From NCBI GenBank assembly GCA_900239685.1, contig OENT01000715.1, forward strand, positions 1 to 64,000: DNA of 64,000 bases, read 5' to 3'. The DNA is from Rotaria macrura. Its lineage: Eukaryota > Rotifera > Eurotatoria > Philodinida > Philodinidae. The position numbers and the translations under genes were made by a program. The notes beneath the pieces are model-generated. The model did no database searches, was not told the origin of the DNA, and saw only the letters and a list, made by a program, of their open reading frames with translations. The stretch's first letter is position 1, and each line of letters begins with the position of its first letter. Below, one piece after another: positions 1 to 12,600 of the stretch.

Positions 1-1940
1 ATGATTAAATACAAAATAAACTTGTGAAAAATAAACAACGATGACTGCTGATTATCAGAATAAGAATATCAGGTTCAAATTGTTTGGAAGGTCTTAAACA
101 TAATATCAGACACCTCCTTTTTTTTCGCTTGGTGTTACGATTTTATGTGACATGTTTATTTAAATAATGAAAAACGAACGAAAACAAACAACGAACTAAT
201 GACTGTATTGCTTCACTCTGTAGCGAAGACGAACCACCTAAGAGCCAATTATCCTCTTCACTAAACTAAATCATGGATTATTCTATATAGTATATAGAGA
301 AAGAGAAAGAAAACAACATGGAGGTTGTTTGGACGATGCATAGCGTTCCCTAACACTTGGCGTTATCAAAAAGATTTCTCTTTGAAATTCATATCGCTTT
401 TGAAACCTTTTCTAATTGTTACATTAAAAACAAAAGTTTGTCGCTTTTAAACAATCATTTCATATGAAGGAACATTATTTATGATCGTGCGTTCAACAGG
501 AAATTTATTGTATTTTATGGGCAAATTACAATAGAAAAAAACTACTCAAATAAAATTGTCATCAAATTTGTGTATTTCGTTGATAAATGAGTTAACACAT
601 ACTAAATTTAACTTCACAAATGCTTGTGGAGTAATCAAAAAAAAAACCTTTAATCAAAGAGGAAGCATTTCTTCATCTATTGTTATCGAATAAGAAATGT
701 ACTTTTTGAAATATAACTTGATATTCATCCGAATAGATAGAGTAACAATATTTGCATTTTCAATAGATGGATCAAGGATAAGAATAGAAGCAAAAATGAT
801 AATGGAATTGATGAAAGATGACTCAAGCCATGTATGGAATTAGAATAACCGAATCTAATCGAAATCTTCAACCAAAAATAATGAATATCTTGCTAACATG
901 TTAAGAGAAAAATGAACATTGCTGTCTAGAACAATTAAGAAAAAGGCTTTTTAATGTCTGTACTAAGAAAAGAAATGAAAACTAATCGTGCCCACCATAT
1001 TCCCAAAAAAACAAAAAAGAGCTGTATTCTTCTGTTTCGGATAAAATATTATTCAGATGATCTGATTAACTAAAAGCATTCGATTTGCTGAATTCACAGA
1101 AATAGTGATGCCTTCGAGCTGATACTGCTTCTTGTGTGCCGTTTTTTCATGAGCGATGATTAATTGTCCTTTGCAAGCCAAAATACTTTTTTAAAACGTT
1201 TTTCTTCGTTACTCTCAATCAATTCACTAGATAGATTCGTTAAATATTCGAATGCAGCCTTATTATTAGACGCATAATCCTTTTGAACTATGATCATGCA
1301 AACTTGTTTTCGAATATTTTCATTCATCTACTGATCAACTATCGGAAAAATATTAGCGAAAGGTCTATGATTGAAATTACAGATTGAACTTTGTAATAAA
1401 GATCGACTGTTAATGTGTTCGTTCATTCGTATAATCAAAATCGTTCAGTACATCCTAACTAGTTAAACAAGAGAAGCGATGCAAGATCCCAAATGAAAGT
1501 GTTGAATTCTCATTGAGACATCTGTTTTTTCTCGATTTTATCCCTTCATCGACAGAAATACAAGCCAAACAAAAACTGAATGCTATTCTCGGCCTATTTT
1601 GGTTCTTTCTTCTGCATGAATAATCATTATGTCTTTTTTTTTGCATTAGAAGATCAGTTTTTCATGAAGTCAAATATGAAAGATGCATAGAAATCTTAAT
1701 TTTACAATTTAGTGATTCTGCTTTTCTTATTACTGTTTCTTCCTTTTTATTTTTCATCTACAACTAATCGAAATGATGCAAGAGAGTTAATTGAAGACTA
1801 ATTGTGTGACGCATATCGTAATGAGACCATAAAATACTTTATTCTTTTTCATACACACACGCACACATATAAACAGCAAAAACGAACGAATACAACATGC
1901 ACTAGAAGAAAAAAGAAAAAGAAAGTAATATTTGCACAGC
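1..1940. other. Non-coding stretch, nothing recognised
   Basis: AT-rich sequence without a convincing reading frame, RNA gene or long repeat. The only frame above 60 codons here (minus strand, 1455-1646) has no family resemblance. The stretch may be the 3' flank of the minus-strand gene that ends at 1941. Confidence 0.4.
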
Positions 1941-2483
1941 TCACTGGGGAACAGCTCCATGTTCAAGTAATACTTCGTGTCCATTATTTGTAAGATGTGC
2001 AGCTGCATTTGGATCATCACCCAACTTGAGTAAATCGACTATTTCGCCTTTTTCATAAGGTATTTCCAGAAAGCTATCACTTTGTTTTAATGAAGGTGAT
2101 CGAGCAGGCGATGTATCTTTACCAAAAATACTGTGCGAAGAAGTATGAATAGATGGAATTTCTTCGGCATCCGGTGTCGATAGTTGTTGTGATAGATGAT
2201 TGGAAAAATCAGTTATGGGCGTACTTAAAATGATTGACGAAGGATCAGCATCGATCGAAAAACGTTTAGCTATGGGATGTACAGGATGATGACGATCGAC
2301 ACTTGATTGAGTTGAAAGAATTTTCGTTAATTTTCTTGTTGTTGTTCCACTTGACGACGATATGGTATTAGTCGGAGGTAATGAAGCAGTCGGAGAGGGT
2401 TGAGAATCATTTGTATCAATGTTCGGCTTGTCTTCAGGAATGATTAATGTTGGTGTTGCAGAGGAAGAGGAGGAAGCCGCCAT
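1941..2483 (-). CDS. Unrecognised Ser/Thr/Pro-rich protein, 180 residues
   Basis: I do not recognise this protein. The single open exon starts at an ATG preceded at once by a possible splice acceptor (ctatag), so a 5' non-coding exon may lie upstream. The first ~130 residues are disordered-looking: a Ser run after MAA, many Ser-Pro and Thr-Pro dipeptides, and blocks such as TSPARSPSLKQSDS that look like kinase sites. The last ~45 residues are more ordered and acidic-aliphatic (EKGEIVDLLKLGDDPN, HEVLLEHGAVPQ) and look like the conserved end. There is no signal peptide and no membrane segment. Codon use and AT content match the real exons nearby. It could be the terminal exon of a longer gene. 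Function unknown. Confidence 0.5.
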   Translation of the reverse strand: MAASSSSSATPTLIIPEDKPNIDTNDSQPSPTASLPPTNTISSSSGTTTRKLTKILSTQSSVDRHHPVHPIAKRFSIDADPSSIILSTPITDFSNHLSQQLSTPDAEEIPSIHTSSHSIFGKDTSPARSPSLKQSDSFLEIPYEKGEIVDLLKLGDDPNAAAHLTNNGHEVLLEHGAVPQ

Positions 2484-4620
2484 CTATAGTATTTCGTCTA
2501 TGCAAAAAAAATCACAAGTTAATCGATCTATCAAGTAAACAAAAGTTTGTTTCTATTTTGTGTTTAATCTTTTTCATCTTTCTACTTAAATCAATGGATA
2601 CACAAGGAACAAGAAAATAAAAGAAACTCTCGTAAGAAGTACTTTTCTTTTTGTTATATCAATTCATGCAAACTCAAATAAAAGGCATAGTTCAAAAGAG
2701 TGAGATTGAATTTTTCGTTTGAAAAATAAATAAAGCACCTGATTAACAAATGAATCAAAGAATCTAATGACACACTTTACCTCGATCTAAAAAGGTCTAA
2801 CATGTTTTTTGACGTAAATAGTAGTGAACAAATAAACGAGAAAAAATCGTCAGAAGAGAGACAGTAAAAACGACAACGTCACTATCCTCTGTAACTGACG
2901 TATGCGCAAGCTGTGTGGTGAGCACAAAGGAGAGAGATGGAGAACGTGAGTGTGTGTGTGAGGACGAGGATCGATGACGACAACAAGAATAGTAGAAGCG
3001 AAAGAAAGCCAAGGAAAAGAGATGAAAGAAAAAGAACGCTTGAATAAGAAAAAATAATACAATGATGATGATGAGAACACATTCGTAGCATCGACGACGA
3101 GAATCGCTGTTCTCCGAGGCTCTTTTTCTCTATTCCCTTCGCTTTCAGAAGAACGAGAATAACAGTTAAGAGAGGAAAATAGGCAATAGACATAAAAACA
3201 TTACGAGAAATAGTTGAAGAAGAAAAACCGATGTGCGTATGTGATCAGGATACATCTTTTGGTGAACTTTGCTCGAAAGCCAAATATTATAATTTGACCT
3301 TCTTCTATTTTCTATTTTTACAAATAGCATTCAGAGGAAATGTGGAGAAATATTGGATGAACTGAAACAAGAAAAAATATGTCCTGAGACCGAAAGATCA
3401 ATTCTGTTTGGATTTCTTTATTTTTTTCCTCAATCGGTCATCATAAGAGAGAAAATTCCACTCTTATAAGTTCAGAAAACGAGAGAAAAATAGAGCAACA
3501 AAACCAGTTGACTGATTTACATTTTCTAAAAAGAAGATGTATGCCGTCAAATATTAAAGGAAACAGAGAGGTTCATCGAATTAGACTGTAAAATATGCAA
3601 AAGGGAAGAAAATATAAAGACAACAGTAGAATGAAACATAAAACGTGCCTTACTCTTCGGTTTGATGTATGATTATATTTAGAGCATTCAATGATTACCG
3701 CTAACAAATGAGTTTGGAAATTCTCACCTGTTCAGTCTGCTCGTAGTTTACATTAATTAGTTTGATGAACTCACGAAATATCCAGTTATATCGATCCCTT
3801 TCTGTTGCAGTATAGTTGGATTAGAAAGACTTTGTTTCCGAGTAAACTTAGTCAGATTATTTTTCTTTGTAAAATAATGCATCTTTGAATACAGCACACA
3901 AGGATACACAGCCATGCAAACGAAAAAAAGAAAAGGAAAAGCATAAAGAAAAAAGGAGAGGCAGAGAAAGAGTAAGGACGAACGAGACAAACACTGAGAC
4001 ATGGAAGGGAGAGAGACAGAGAAGGATCGAGTACAATATGTACTTGTTATTTGGTTAACATCATACAAAAATAATAGCACTACAAGTATTTTTTTAAATT
4101 GTAGTAATGAATACATCAAAAACAGCAAACTACACAGATACATTATTGAAGAGAAAAAGAGAATAGATACAAAAATGTGAATGTACACACGAACCTGAAT
4201 CAATGAGAATATACTTTATTAGTTTCGTAATTGAGTCGGGTACTTTTTAACATGCATGTAAATTCTGATGAAAGTCGTATGACACTGTTGCAAGATGCGA
4301 TAGAAATCATTAATTTTCTTAATTATAATTGTCGATTCTTGTTTGCTTTTCAATAATTAACTCAGCAATATCAATCATCGAATCAATACTCGATTCATTC
4401 ATGCTTTCTGTTCGTTTGGACGAAAAGCTTCTACAATGACTCATCTCTATATGGGATTGGATAATTTAATGATCCGTTAGAAATCAGCAAGAGTGTAGTT
4501 CTTCAAATGAAACAGAGGTCTTGCTCAACAACAATAGGAAATGTAATAGAAAAATGGCTGTCTAAAACAGCTGAACTATGAAATTGATCTTTGGCATATT
4601 TTATCAATAATTTATACATT
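2484..4620. other. Non-coding, purine-biased stretch
   Basis: GA-rich on the plus strand (for example around 2990-3060 and 3930-4020). The purine bias creates minus-strand open frames up to 148 codons, but these are Phe/Leu/Ser-rich low complexity with no family resemblance. The stretch may hold 5' untranslated exons or promoters of the minus-strand gene at 1.9-2.5 kb and the plus-strand gene starting at 4621. I see no repeat structure. Confidence 0.4.
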
Positions 4621-7600
4621 ATGTCTCGTAGTTTACCCTTTCGTCTTGAATGTCCGGAAAAATGTGTTCAAGTTCAAGATGATGCTCTCAGTTCAACTTT
4701 TTTTATCGTACGACAAACAGGTCCAACTGCTTTTGTTATCAAAGAGGATGATGAACGAATGTTTAAAGTAATCATCGCTGAGATAGATATTTAATCGTAT
4801 AGACGTATTGTTTTTATTAGGTATTTTTGGGTGATCAACATCAATGTACATGTAATGCATTTCAGCGAGATCGAGATCTATGTAAACATATTTGTTGGCT
4901 TCTATTGAAAAGATTTCGTGTACCAAGAACGAATCCAAGTAAATTGGGATAGTAAAAGATTGTTCGATATTTATAGTGAAAAAAATCCTTTTAGTGCTTT
5001 GGCAAAAAGGTCTTGTCGAACGAGAAATCAATGAAATTTTACGTGGTCTAGCACGAGAAGATGAACGAAACAAAACGAATCATAATCATAAACCAAAAGT
5101 AAAAATATGACAATCCTTATAGGTTTCTTTAATTAAGAATTTTCCAAACGATATCTATCAATCATTCGTAAATATGTCTAGAATTATTTCTTTCTAGTGA
5201 AAGATTTAAAGCAAATTTACAAAGATTTCATAGAGTGTAACAATTCAAAGAACAACAAGCTTTATCATATATATATATTCATTGATACGATCTTATGATT
5301 TCTAGCTATGAATAAATATTTTATTAAGCAATCATCCTAGGAGTAACATTAGGGCAGAATGAAAGAGTAGGGCGTGTAAAGATTCTGTCATTGGGGATTG
5401 AATAATTATTCGATTGTTTACTCAGCTGAAACAAAAATTAATAATGTTCGTTTGATGAAGAGAAGAAAAAAGAGAATCAAGTGTAAAACACTCTTGGGAT
5501 TACAAATAGATCATTTATATCAAATATTTTTGTATAATAGATGAATTCAAACTATATATTGTCATGAATGCATAGATTTTCTTGAGACGACGGAAAACAT
5601 ATATGAATTGTTACATTTAGAATGATGATGGAAATGACGGCGATGGTGAAGTTGAACAAAGACCAATCGGTGAAAACGATGTATGTCCAATATGTCAAGA
5701 AGAATTTTTAATTAAAAAATTACCAATTACATATTGCCGGTTTGATTACAGTCTAAAATTCTGATTAGATATTGACATAGAATCATGATTCATAATGTTT
5801 TAGACATGGTTGTGGTAATAATGTTCACGTTAAATGTATGAAAGTATGGCTTGATCATCAAGTATCGACAGGTGAAAAAACAATTAAATGTCCATTATGT
5901 CGAGAAATATTTGGTACACCTGAACAACTCAAACAAGAATTTCGGTATGAAAATTATGATTTTTTTAGAATTTCCATTATACTTTTCAAAGTAACAAATG
6001 AAGACTATAAGTTCTCAAGGAAACATATTGTGACTTCTCGCATTTAGTAACGCGAGTCTTAGATCATAGAGATACAATGATCATGTAGCCCGATATGATA
6101 GCAAAACAAAAGAACTACGATTGATCGATAGGTTTCTACAGTGAGCAAGAGTAATAGACACCACATTTCTTTCTCAGAGACTCTTAGTCGTGTCAAACAT
6201 GGGAGTGAATAGAATTAATAATAAGACTTGGATTGTTAAAGAATATACAATTCTTGAATATAACATAAACAAAGATCTCTTTTTTAATCGTCAATGTTGA
6301 TGAGAAAACACTTTTATCCCATGTACAACATACTACACATGATCAACATTGTCAAAACAAAAAACTGCGTGAATTAATCAAGCTGTAACTTAGGACAATA
6401 TTCAAAATCCATATTTTCAAGTTCATCGAGTTGTGCCATTTTCTTTCGAGTTTTGTTGTATGTATCATGAATACATACTACTGTGGTTCAATCAATGCTT
6501 AGAATAATAAATGAATACTAACAAACGCATAGGAAGAACACAAATAAATACAATAGCCTCCAAGGAAAGATAAGAAAACAATCTGTTTAAAACGTAATAG
6601 ATCGTTTGTTGTTGAAAAATAGCAACATTGTGTCTGAGATTTTTTATTTTTTCTATTTGATCGTTAAGGAAAATAGATGAATTACACAATTCATTGCCTA
6701 GATTGCTTGCACTGACAAGCACTTCTTTTAGTTTATCATTAATATCATTTGATGTTGTCTATTTTAAGTACAAGTGGTGCTCACCAAGCTGAAAAATCAT
6801 CTATTCACTTGGGTTATTCATGTCATCGTTGTCATGCATGTCCAATTACTGGCAAATGTTATAAATGCACCACATGTCATGATTATTTTCTCTGTCAAAC
6901 ATGTTTTAATTCGAATATACATAATGAACATAATTTTGATTATCGAGAAGTAAATAGTTAGAATGAAAATCGAACAACGCATTTTATTTTCATCGTATTC
7001 GTTTCTTATATTATTTATTAAATGAAATCAACATTCGATTTAGAAATCCAGTCAACGATGGAGACTTGCAACACGAGAACATTTAACAGCATTGCCTACT
7101 GCACTTCATCAAATATTCGCTAATAGAGACATAACCGACAATGATTATGATATTCTTCTTCAACTTGATAAGTAATGAATACATTGAAATACGTGTGTTG
7201 CTTAATTCTTTTCCCTTTTTTGATCAAGCGCTCAAAATGCAGCTATTATGGGTATACCAGAACATGTTGTTAAATCAATGCCAACCGAGCGTGTACATGA
7301 ACGAAGCCGTTTATTACAACATGGTGAACAATGTCGTTTATGTTTAAGATCATATCAAATGGGAGAACGAGTTCGACGTTTACCATGTCGCCATAAATTT
7401 CATATTGAGTGCATCGGTAATTTAAACGGACACATAAAGCATGATTTCTAGTTGTGAGTTTCCTTTTTCCTTACGCAGATGGATGGCTTCTACATAGTCA
7501 TCCAACATGTCCAATTGATGGCCAACTAGTGTGGAGTGCTGAAATGGATAATGAACAACGAGAAGCTAAACGGTAAATACTCGATACTTCTGTGGTTCAT

Positions 7601-8053
7601 ATTATTATAAATGACACATTCCATGAATATAGTTCGGCTCCCGCTGCTAGTCGACCTTCGACAAAACCACTACCACCATCTGGTTCATCTCTACTTTCAG
7701 TCGACATGGGTCTGTCTATCACTCCTTATCACATTCGACCACTTCATGCACAAACGGCAACCGATCTAAATCAACGGTTTCGACGTCTTCATATGCGTGC
7801 ACCGCTTCGTCCCTTGATAGCCCCAACGGCGAATGAATTTATATCTCCTCTCGAAATAAATGCTCACAGTTTTGGAAATCGACAATTATTATTAACCAAT
7901 ACTCAGGAACGACGACCATCATTACTATCATCACCTCAAGTAGTGAGAGAAGAAATTCGACGAGGAAATATTGAATTAAACCATGATTTTACATTACCAC
8001 CAACTATTACTGGTCGTCGTTTACTTGAACGTAGATCTTCAAATGCAAAATAA
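4621..8053 (+). CDS. ZSWIM2: E3 ubiquitin-protein ligase ZSWIM2-like (SWIM, RING, ZZ, RING)
   Basis: Ten exons with GT-AG introns join in frame: 4621-4767, 4821-4938, 4995-5098, 5621-5739, 5804-5944, 6769-6949, 7044-7171, 7229-7416, 7479-7572, 7633-8053. Together they give 546 residues; as I recall, human ZSWIM2 is about 630. In order: a SWIM zinc finger near residues 54-75 (CTC followed by LCKH); a first RING near 145-197 (CPIC, then HGCGNNVHVKC, then CPLC); a ZZ finger near 222-262 (CHRCHACPITGKCYKC, then CxxC); and a RING-H2 near 345-395 (CRLC, CRHKFHIEC, CPIDG). That domain order is diagnostic of ZSWIM2/MEX, an E3 ligase that self-ubiquitinates and is linked to cell death in vertebrate testis. 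The C-terminal exon is basic and probably disordered. An in-frame ATG lies 30 bases upstream; the later one (MSRSLPF) is chosen because homology begins there. The fifth intron is long (824 bp). The neighbour downstream is convergent. Confidence 0.9.
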
Positions 8054-8525
8054 TATGTCAACTAATACATTTATAGTTTATTGTGTACGAAATATTTTTT
8101 ATTCTATTTTGTTTTTGTTCGGTTATAATTTTTTTTAATTTTGTCACGAATAATATTTCACAAATTTAAAATTGGCCAAATATGATATATGGGCAGGATT
8201 CTGATTCATCGATTGCAATTTAATTATAAACAAATATCTATCAAATTGACTACTGATTTCAGCTTTCAGATAATTGATGCATCTGTATTGATTTGTCAAC
8301 TTTTCAATAGAGACAGGTAGGGGGGGGGGTGCACAATTAAATAGAATCATAATAATAGTGATTAATAAGACAACAACAAGTGATAGATGATGACCTTCTT
8401 TATTTCTTTTCGTACATTTCAAACAGAAAACAAATGATCTTTTAATCAAAAAGGAAAGGGACACGGGATAATTTTTCATGATCATTTGACTTTTGTTTAT
8501 CGATATTTAGATGTTTTATTTTAAT

Positions 8526-9072
8526 CTACGGTTGTAATTGTAAATAACCAGTTTGAACATGATCATCACATTTAGCACGTGCTTCTTCAGCTGTTCTTGA
8601 TTCACTACCAACTTGTCGACCAATTTCATTATTTTTCAAATCCATCACACGTTCATTAGCTGGCCCCGTTGTATTGATATCTTCATGAAGATCAGCAACT
8701 TTCTTAGCTTGATCACGACCAATACTGATTGCCATTAAAGCATTCCAATAACAATGACGAAAAGCATCCCCAATGCCATTATGAAGTGTATCTGCTGGAT
8801 AATCTTGCCGAGCTTGTGCACCGGCTGCATCAGCATCAGTTTTAGCTTTAGCACAATCAAATGGACCCACAAGAAAAACACACTTAATACCCTCCATTAA
8901 AACTGATCTATATCACAATCATTAGAAATAGAAGAATGAATAGCAAACATCAATGAAATGCTAAATTTTACCCTCGCGGTTCGCCCCATGATTTATCGAT
9001 GACTTGTTGAGCTGGTGCAGCTTGAGCATAAGCAATAGTAGTAAGAAAATAAGCGAGTACAACAAAATGCAT
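8526..9072 (-). CDS. Secreted DUF6973-like small protein, 160 residues
   Basis: Two exons, 8972-9072 and 8526-8907, join across a 64-bp intron into 160 residues. The start gives a clear signal peptide (MHFVVLAYFLTTIAYAQA) followed by a mature domain. The core reads DAFRHCYWNALMAISIG, then ADLHED, then MDLKNNEIGRQVG. This Arg-His-Cys-Tyr-Trp plus His-Glu plus Asp-Leu-x-Asn-Asn arrangement is what I know from the DUF6973 family, which I associate mostly with bacteria. Biochemical role unknown; conserved His and acidic residues suggest an enzyme or metal site, but that is inference. A TATA box lies about 80 bases upstream of the ATG, consistent with a compact, regulated secreted-protein gene. 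Bacterial-type family, small size and a single intron make horizontal acquisition possible. The exact family name should be held at moderate confidence. Confidence 0.8.
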
Positions 9073-9148
9073 GGATGTCTTTTTCTTTGAAAATTCGGTG
9101 ATTTGAGAAAAAAAAGAAATTACAAAATAAAATCATGCTTTCGCACAT

Positions 9149-9157
9149 ATATTTATA
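9149..9157 (-). promoter_or_regulatory. TATA box of the DUF6973-like gene
   Basis: On the minus strand the sequence reads TATAAATAT, 77-85 bases upstream of the ATG at 9072. That would put transcription start roughly 50 bases before the start codon. It is a good match to a metazoan TATA box, in an AT-rich background where chance matches are common. Confidence 0.45.
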
Positions 9158-9637
9158 CCAATTCAGATTTTTTATTGATCATGTTGTTTTGTAAATTGAT
9201 ATGCTTATTTTTAAATCGATATTTCATTAGAATATCATAGGATTTAACTTTAGTACTGATAAGTAGAAGAAAGTTACAGAAACTTGAGTGTGTATTCAAT
9301 TAGTTATTCTTTTCTTATTACATAAAATATCAAGGAGTATACAACAAATACGAGAAGAAAAATCAATCGCAATCGAACAACAGAAAATTATTTTCTCTGA
9401 AACCATGAACAACAAGTATTCAATAATATATAGCTACACAGTAGCTACACATTTATTCGCCGATAAATAATTTTATACACATGAAAGAGGAATAAAATGA
9501 ATAATGCGAACGTATTGTTAGTCAATTAATGAAATCCACTTGAATCATAACGTCCGAAATGATTTCGATGCCTAGTGAATACATAAAGAATACATGAGAA
9601 ATAAAATTCTCTGATGTATTGAATAGAAATAATTGTC

Positions 9638-12600
9638 CTACCGGAAAGGTTCAAATGGCATGTTCATTGAGTAATAATCGTAAGGACGATCATCCGGAAA
9701 CTCATCACCAGCAAAGTACGATGGAGGAAAATCCATTTCAAATGTACTAATTTAGTATGTAAACAACATGTTTCCAAAGGTAACAAATAAAAATTAAAAT
9801 ATTTACCTATAACGTGATGATGGATAACAGTATGGTAAACGATCGCGAAGACTAAAACCTCCTCCTTAGAAAAAACAATAAGAAATGTTAAATAAGTAGT
9901 ATATTAGTACTTTAGTAAGAGCGTCATACCTGGATAACCAAGATTACTTAATGAGAATGGATAACGATGACTAGATGATGAACTAGGTCGAAAATTTGGT
10001 GCACTACCTCGTCGAGACCAACGCTCCTATACGAAAAAAGTTATCACACAAATAGTTTCAATTGTTCGTAACGAAAAAACATTGTGTGTGTGTGTGTATA
10101 TCCCAATCAAAATTTCTTCGCTCGTTTTGTGCATAGTAAGAAAGAAGATACTGCATTGTATCGTTGAACACTTTTAAGGATGAAAAAAATGTTGTGTACA
10201 GAGATAAAAGAAACTGAATCATCTAGTTTCAATTTATATAATAGAAGACTGAGATTAAATTGAGTTTTCGTGAACGAATACTAATTTCTTCTGTTTCTAT
10301 CGAAGCAGTCGTCTATATTACATATTCTAGCTATACACCTACTGATCACGATTCAACGGAATCCATTCGCTCTTTCAAAATAATAATTTGAAACATTCGT
10401 AAATTTCAGGGTATTGAGTAAGGCTTATTCTAATTAGTTTGAGAATCGTTCAATGTTTCTTGTTCACGTTAATAGTGAACTCGCAACTGCCAAGAAGTCA
10501 CTATTTTAATATCTTTTCTCTTTAAGCCACAAAATGTCTCACAGAGTTGATATTACTTCTCGGTACAGTGTAGCCTTACTGTTTAGGTTTTTTTCTTATC
10601 TCTGATCAGTCGAATGAAAAAATCGATATAAGTGGTCCATCTAAGAGATTCATGGATTCTTTATTCATATCGTGACTTTTATTTCGTGAAATCTAGCACA
10701 AATATTATTGAAAAAGTGTTTTGACCAGGAAGGAATGGAAGGAAGTATCCGAGATGAGTATCTCGTACCTAAAAACGAAGAATTTTAACTAAAACGGGTA
10801 TTCTTGAGGTAATCAAAAAGTGAAAGTTCTGATGGTAATCACTGTTAGAGGTACATCTATCGTAAGCTAAGTACTCTCAGTGTAAAAAACAATCAGTATT
10901 GTATGAGATATTTCCAAATGAAGAAAATAATTCTCATACAAATTTTTATCTGTGCATTTTCAATCTATATGAACTTGAACGGAATATAACCCGGTATGAT
11001 ATGAGGAAACACATCTAGACACAAGTGTAGTCAGTAAGAAATTAAGCATGAAATTGTTCATAACTGCTATCTGCTATTAATAGTAAACATTCTTAATTGT
11101 TCACAAGTTGGAAACATATTTCTATACTTTCGATTTTGCTATTTTTTCGAAAATTCCTCAGACTAAATGTTTCAGGCAATCCCTATTGTCATATGCTGTG
11201 AGATGCGGACTAGTATGTAATATACTATCCGAATTCTGAATACGTATATTGCAACGTTTGTTTTGGCGGCTGCTTCATAAGAAAAAACATTGAAATTTCA
11301 CTTAGACACGCTATAATTATTTTTTCATAATTACTCGATCAGATCCTCCATCATTTGATGATGGATTCGTTGGCAGTAGATCATTTTCATTTCCATTATT
11401 TCCTGTATTATTATTATCATTAATATTATTATTATTATTATTATTCGCTGATGATGAACTAGTTGTATTATTTCCATTGGTATTGTCATTGAATTGTTTT
11501 TCAAATTCATCAACATGCATGGATGGGGGTCGACTTGTATTTAATGGACGATTTCGAAAATGATCTATACGTCGTTGAATACCATTTGTTGTATTATTCG
11601 GATGCGCAGCACTAACACGAGGATTTCGGCGATTATTTCCACGCATAGGTGCACTCCATGGTGTACGACTTTTCGATACACTTGTCGTTATTATTGATGT
11701 GTCAACGTTTGATACAGGCTCAACCGTAACTGGCCGTTTCTTTGGCGAAGATCTTAAGAAAAGAAAAAGAAAAATGAATGCTAAACGATGAAAATTAATT
11801 ATTAGAATCAAATTTTTACTTTCGTTTCTTAATTATTTTATCAATGATTTCTTTTTTATATTCATCACCGAAATTAAATGTTCCACAATATTTACCAATA
11901 AAATCTTCAAGATCACATTTAACCTGAAAGAAGATTTTCACATAATAAAATAAAATGACATGAATTCGAATTTCTATGTTTTATACTTTTTCATTTGTTT
12001 CTTCAGGATTAGTTGTTGTCTCATCTTGCCCATATTCAACATCATCGAGTAAGGATGGCGTAGGAATTCCAAGCCAATAAAGTTCTGAACTTCGTTGATC
12101 ATCCGTATAATCATTAACAATTGTATATATGAGACGATTTTGATATTGAATATCAATGGATTCAGATTTCGGCAAAATGATATCACTGATTGGTAAAATT
12201 TCTATGATGCAAAACGGAGATAACGAGAACCATGTCACATATCCAGGAATTTGGAGAAGTGCTCAGTTCTTCAGTGAGAGATGCTCCATCCCCCCCTCGT
12301 AAGAAACGTCACACTCGCAACCACAATCGGAAATGTGCATATATAACGGAGATTTTGTATCGCTCATTGAAGAACTGAGTATCTCTCCCAATTCCTGAAC
12401 ATGAGACACTGCTGATCTTCGGAAAGATTTGAAATGATATTGCACAACGAACAGTTCATTTTTCTTATCATACTTTTATCGTAACAAAAAATGTTCAGTC
12501 TTAGGTTAATGTAAAATAATTTCATTCTATTGAATTTCAGTCTTTATTCTTTCCCCGATAGTATTTTATAGATAATCAGCTAATAAATCAACATGTTATG

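Noticed and set aside
2797-4203. Minus-strand open frames up to 148 codons
   Set aside because: They follow purine/pyrimidine bias, are Phe/Leu/Ser/Cys-rich low complexity, overlap each other in different frames and show no family motif.
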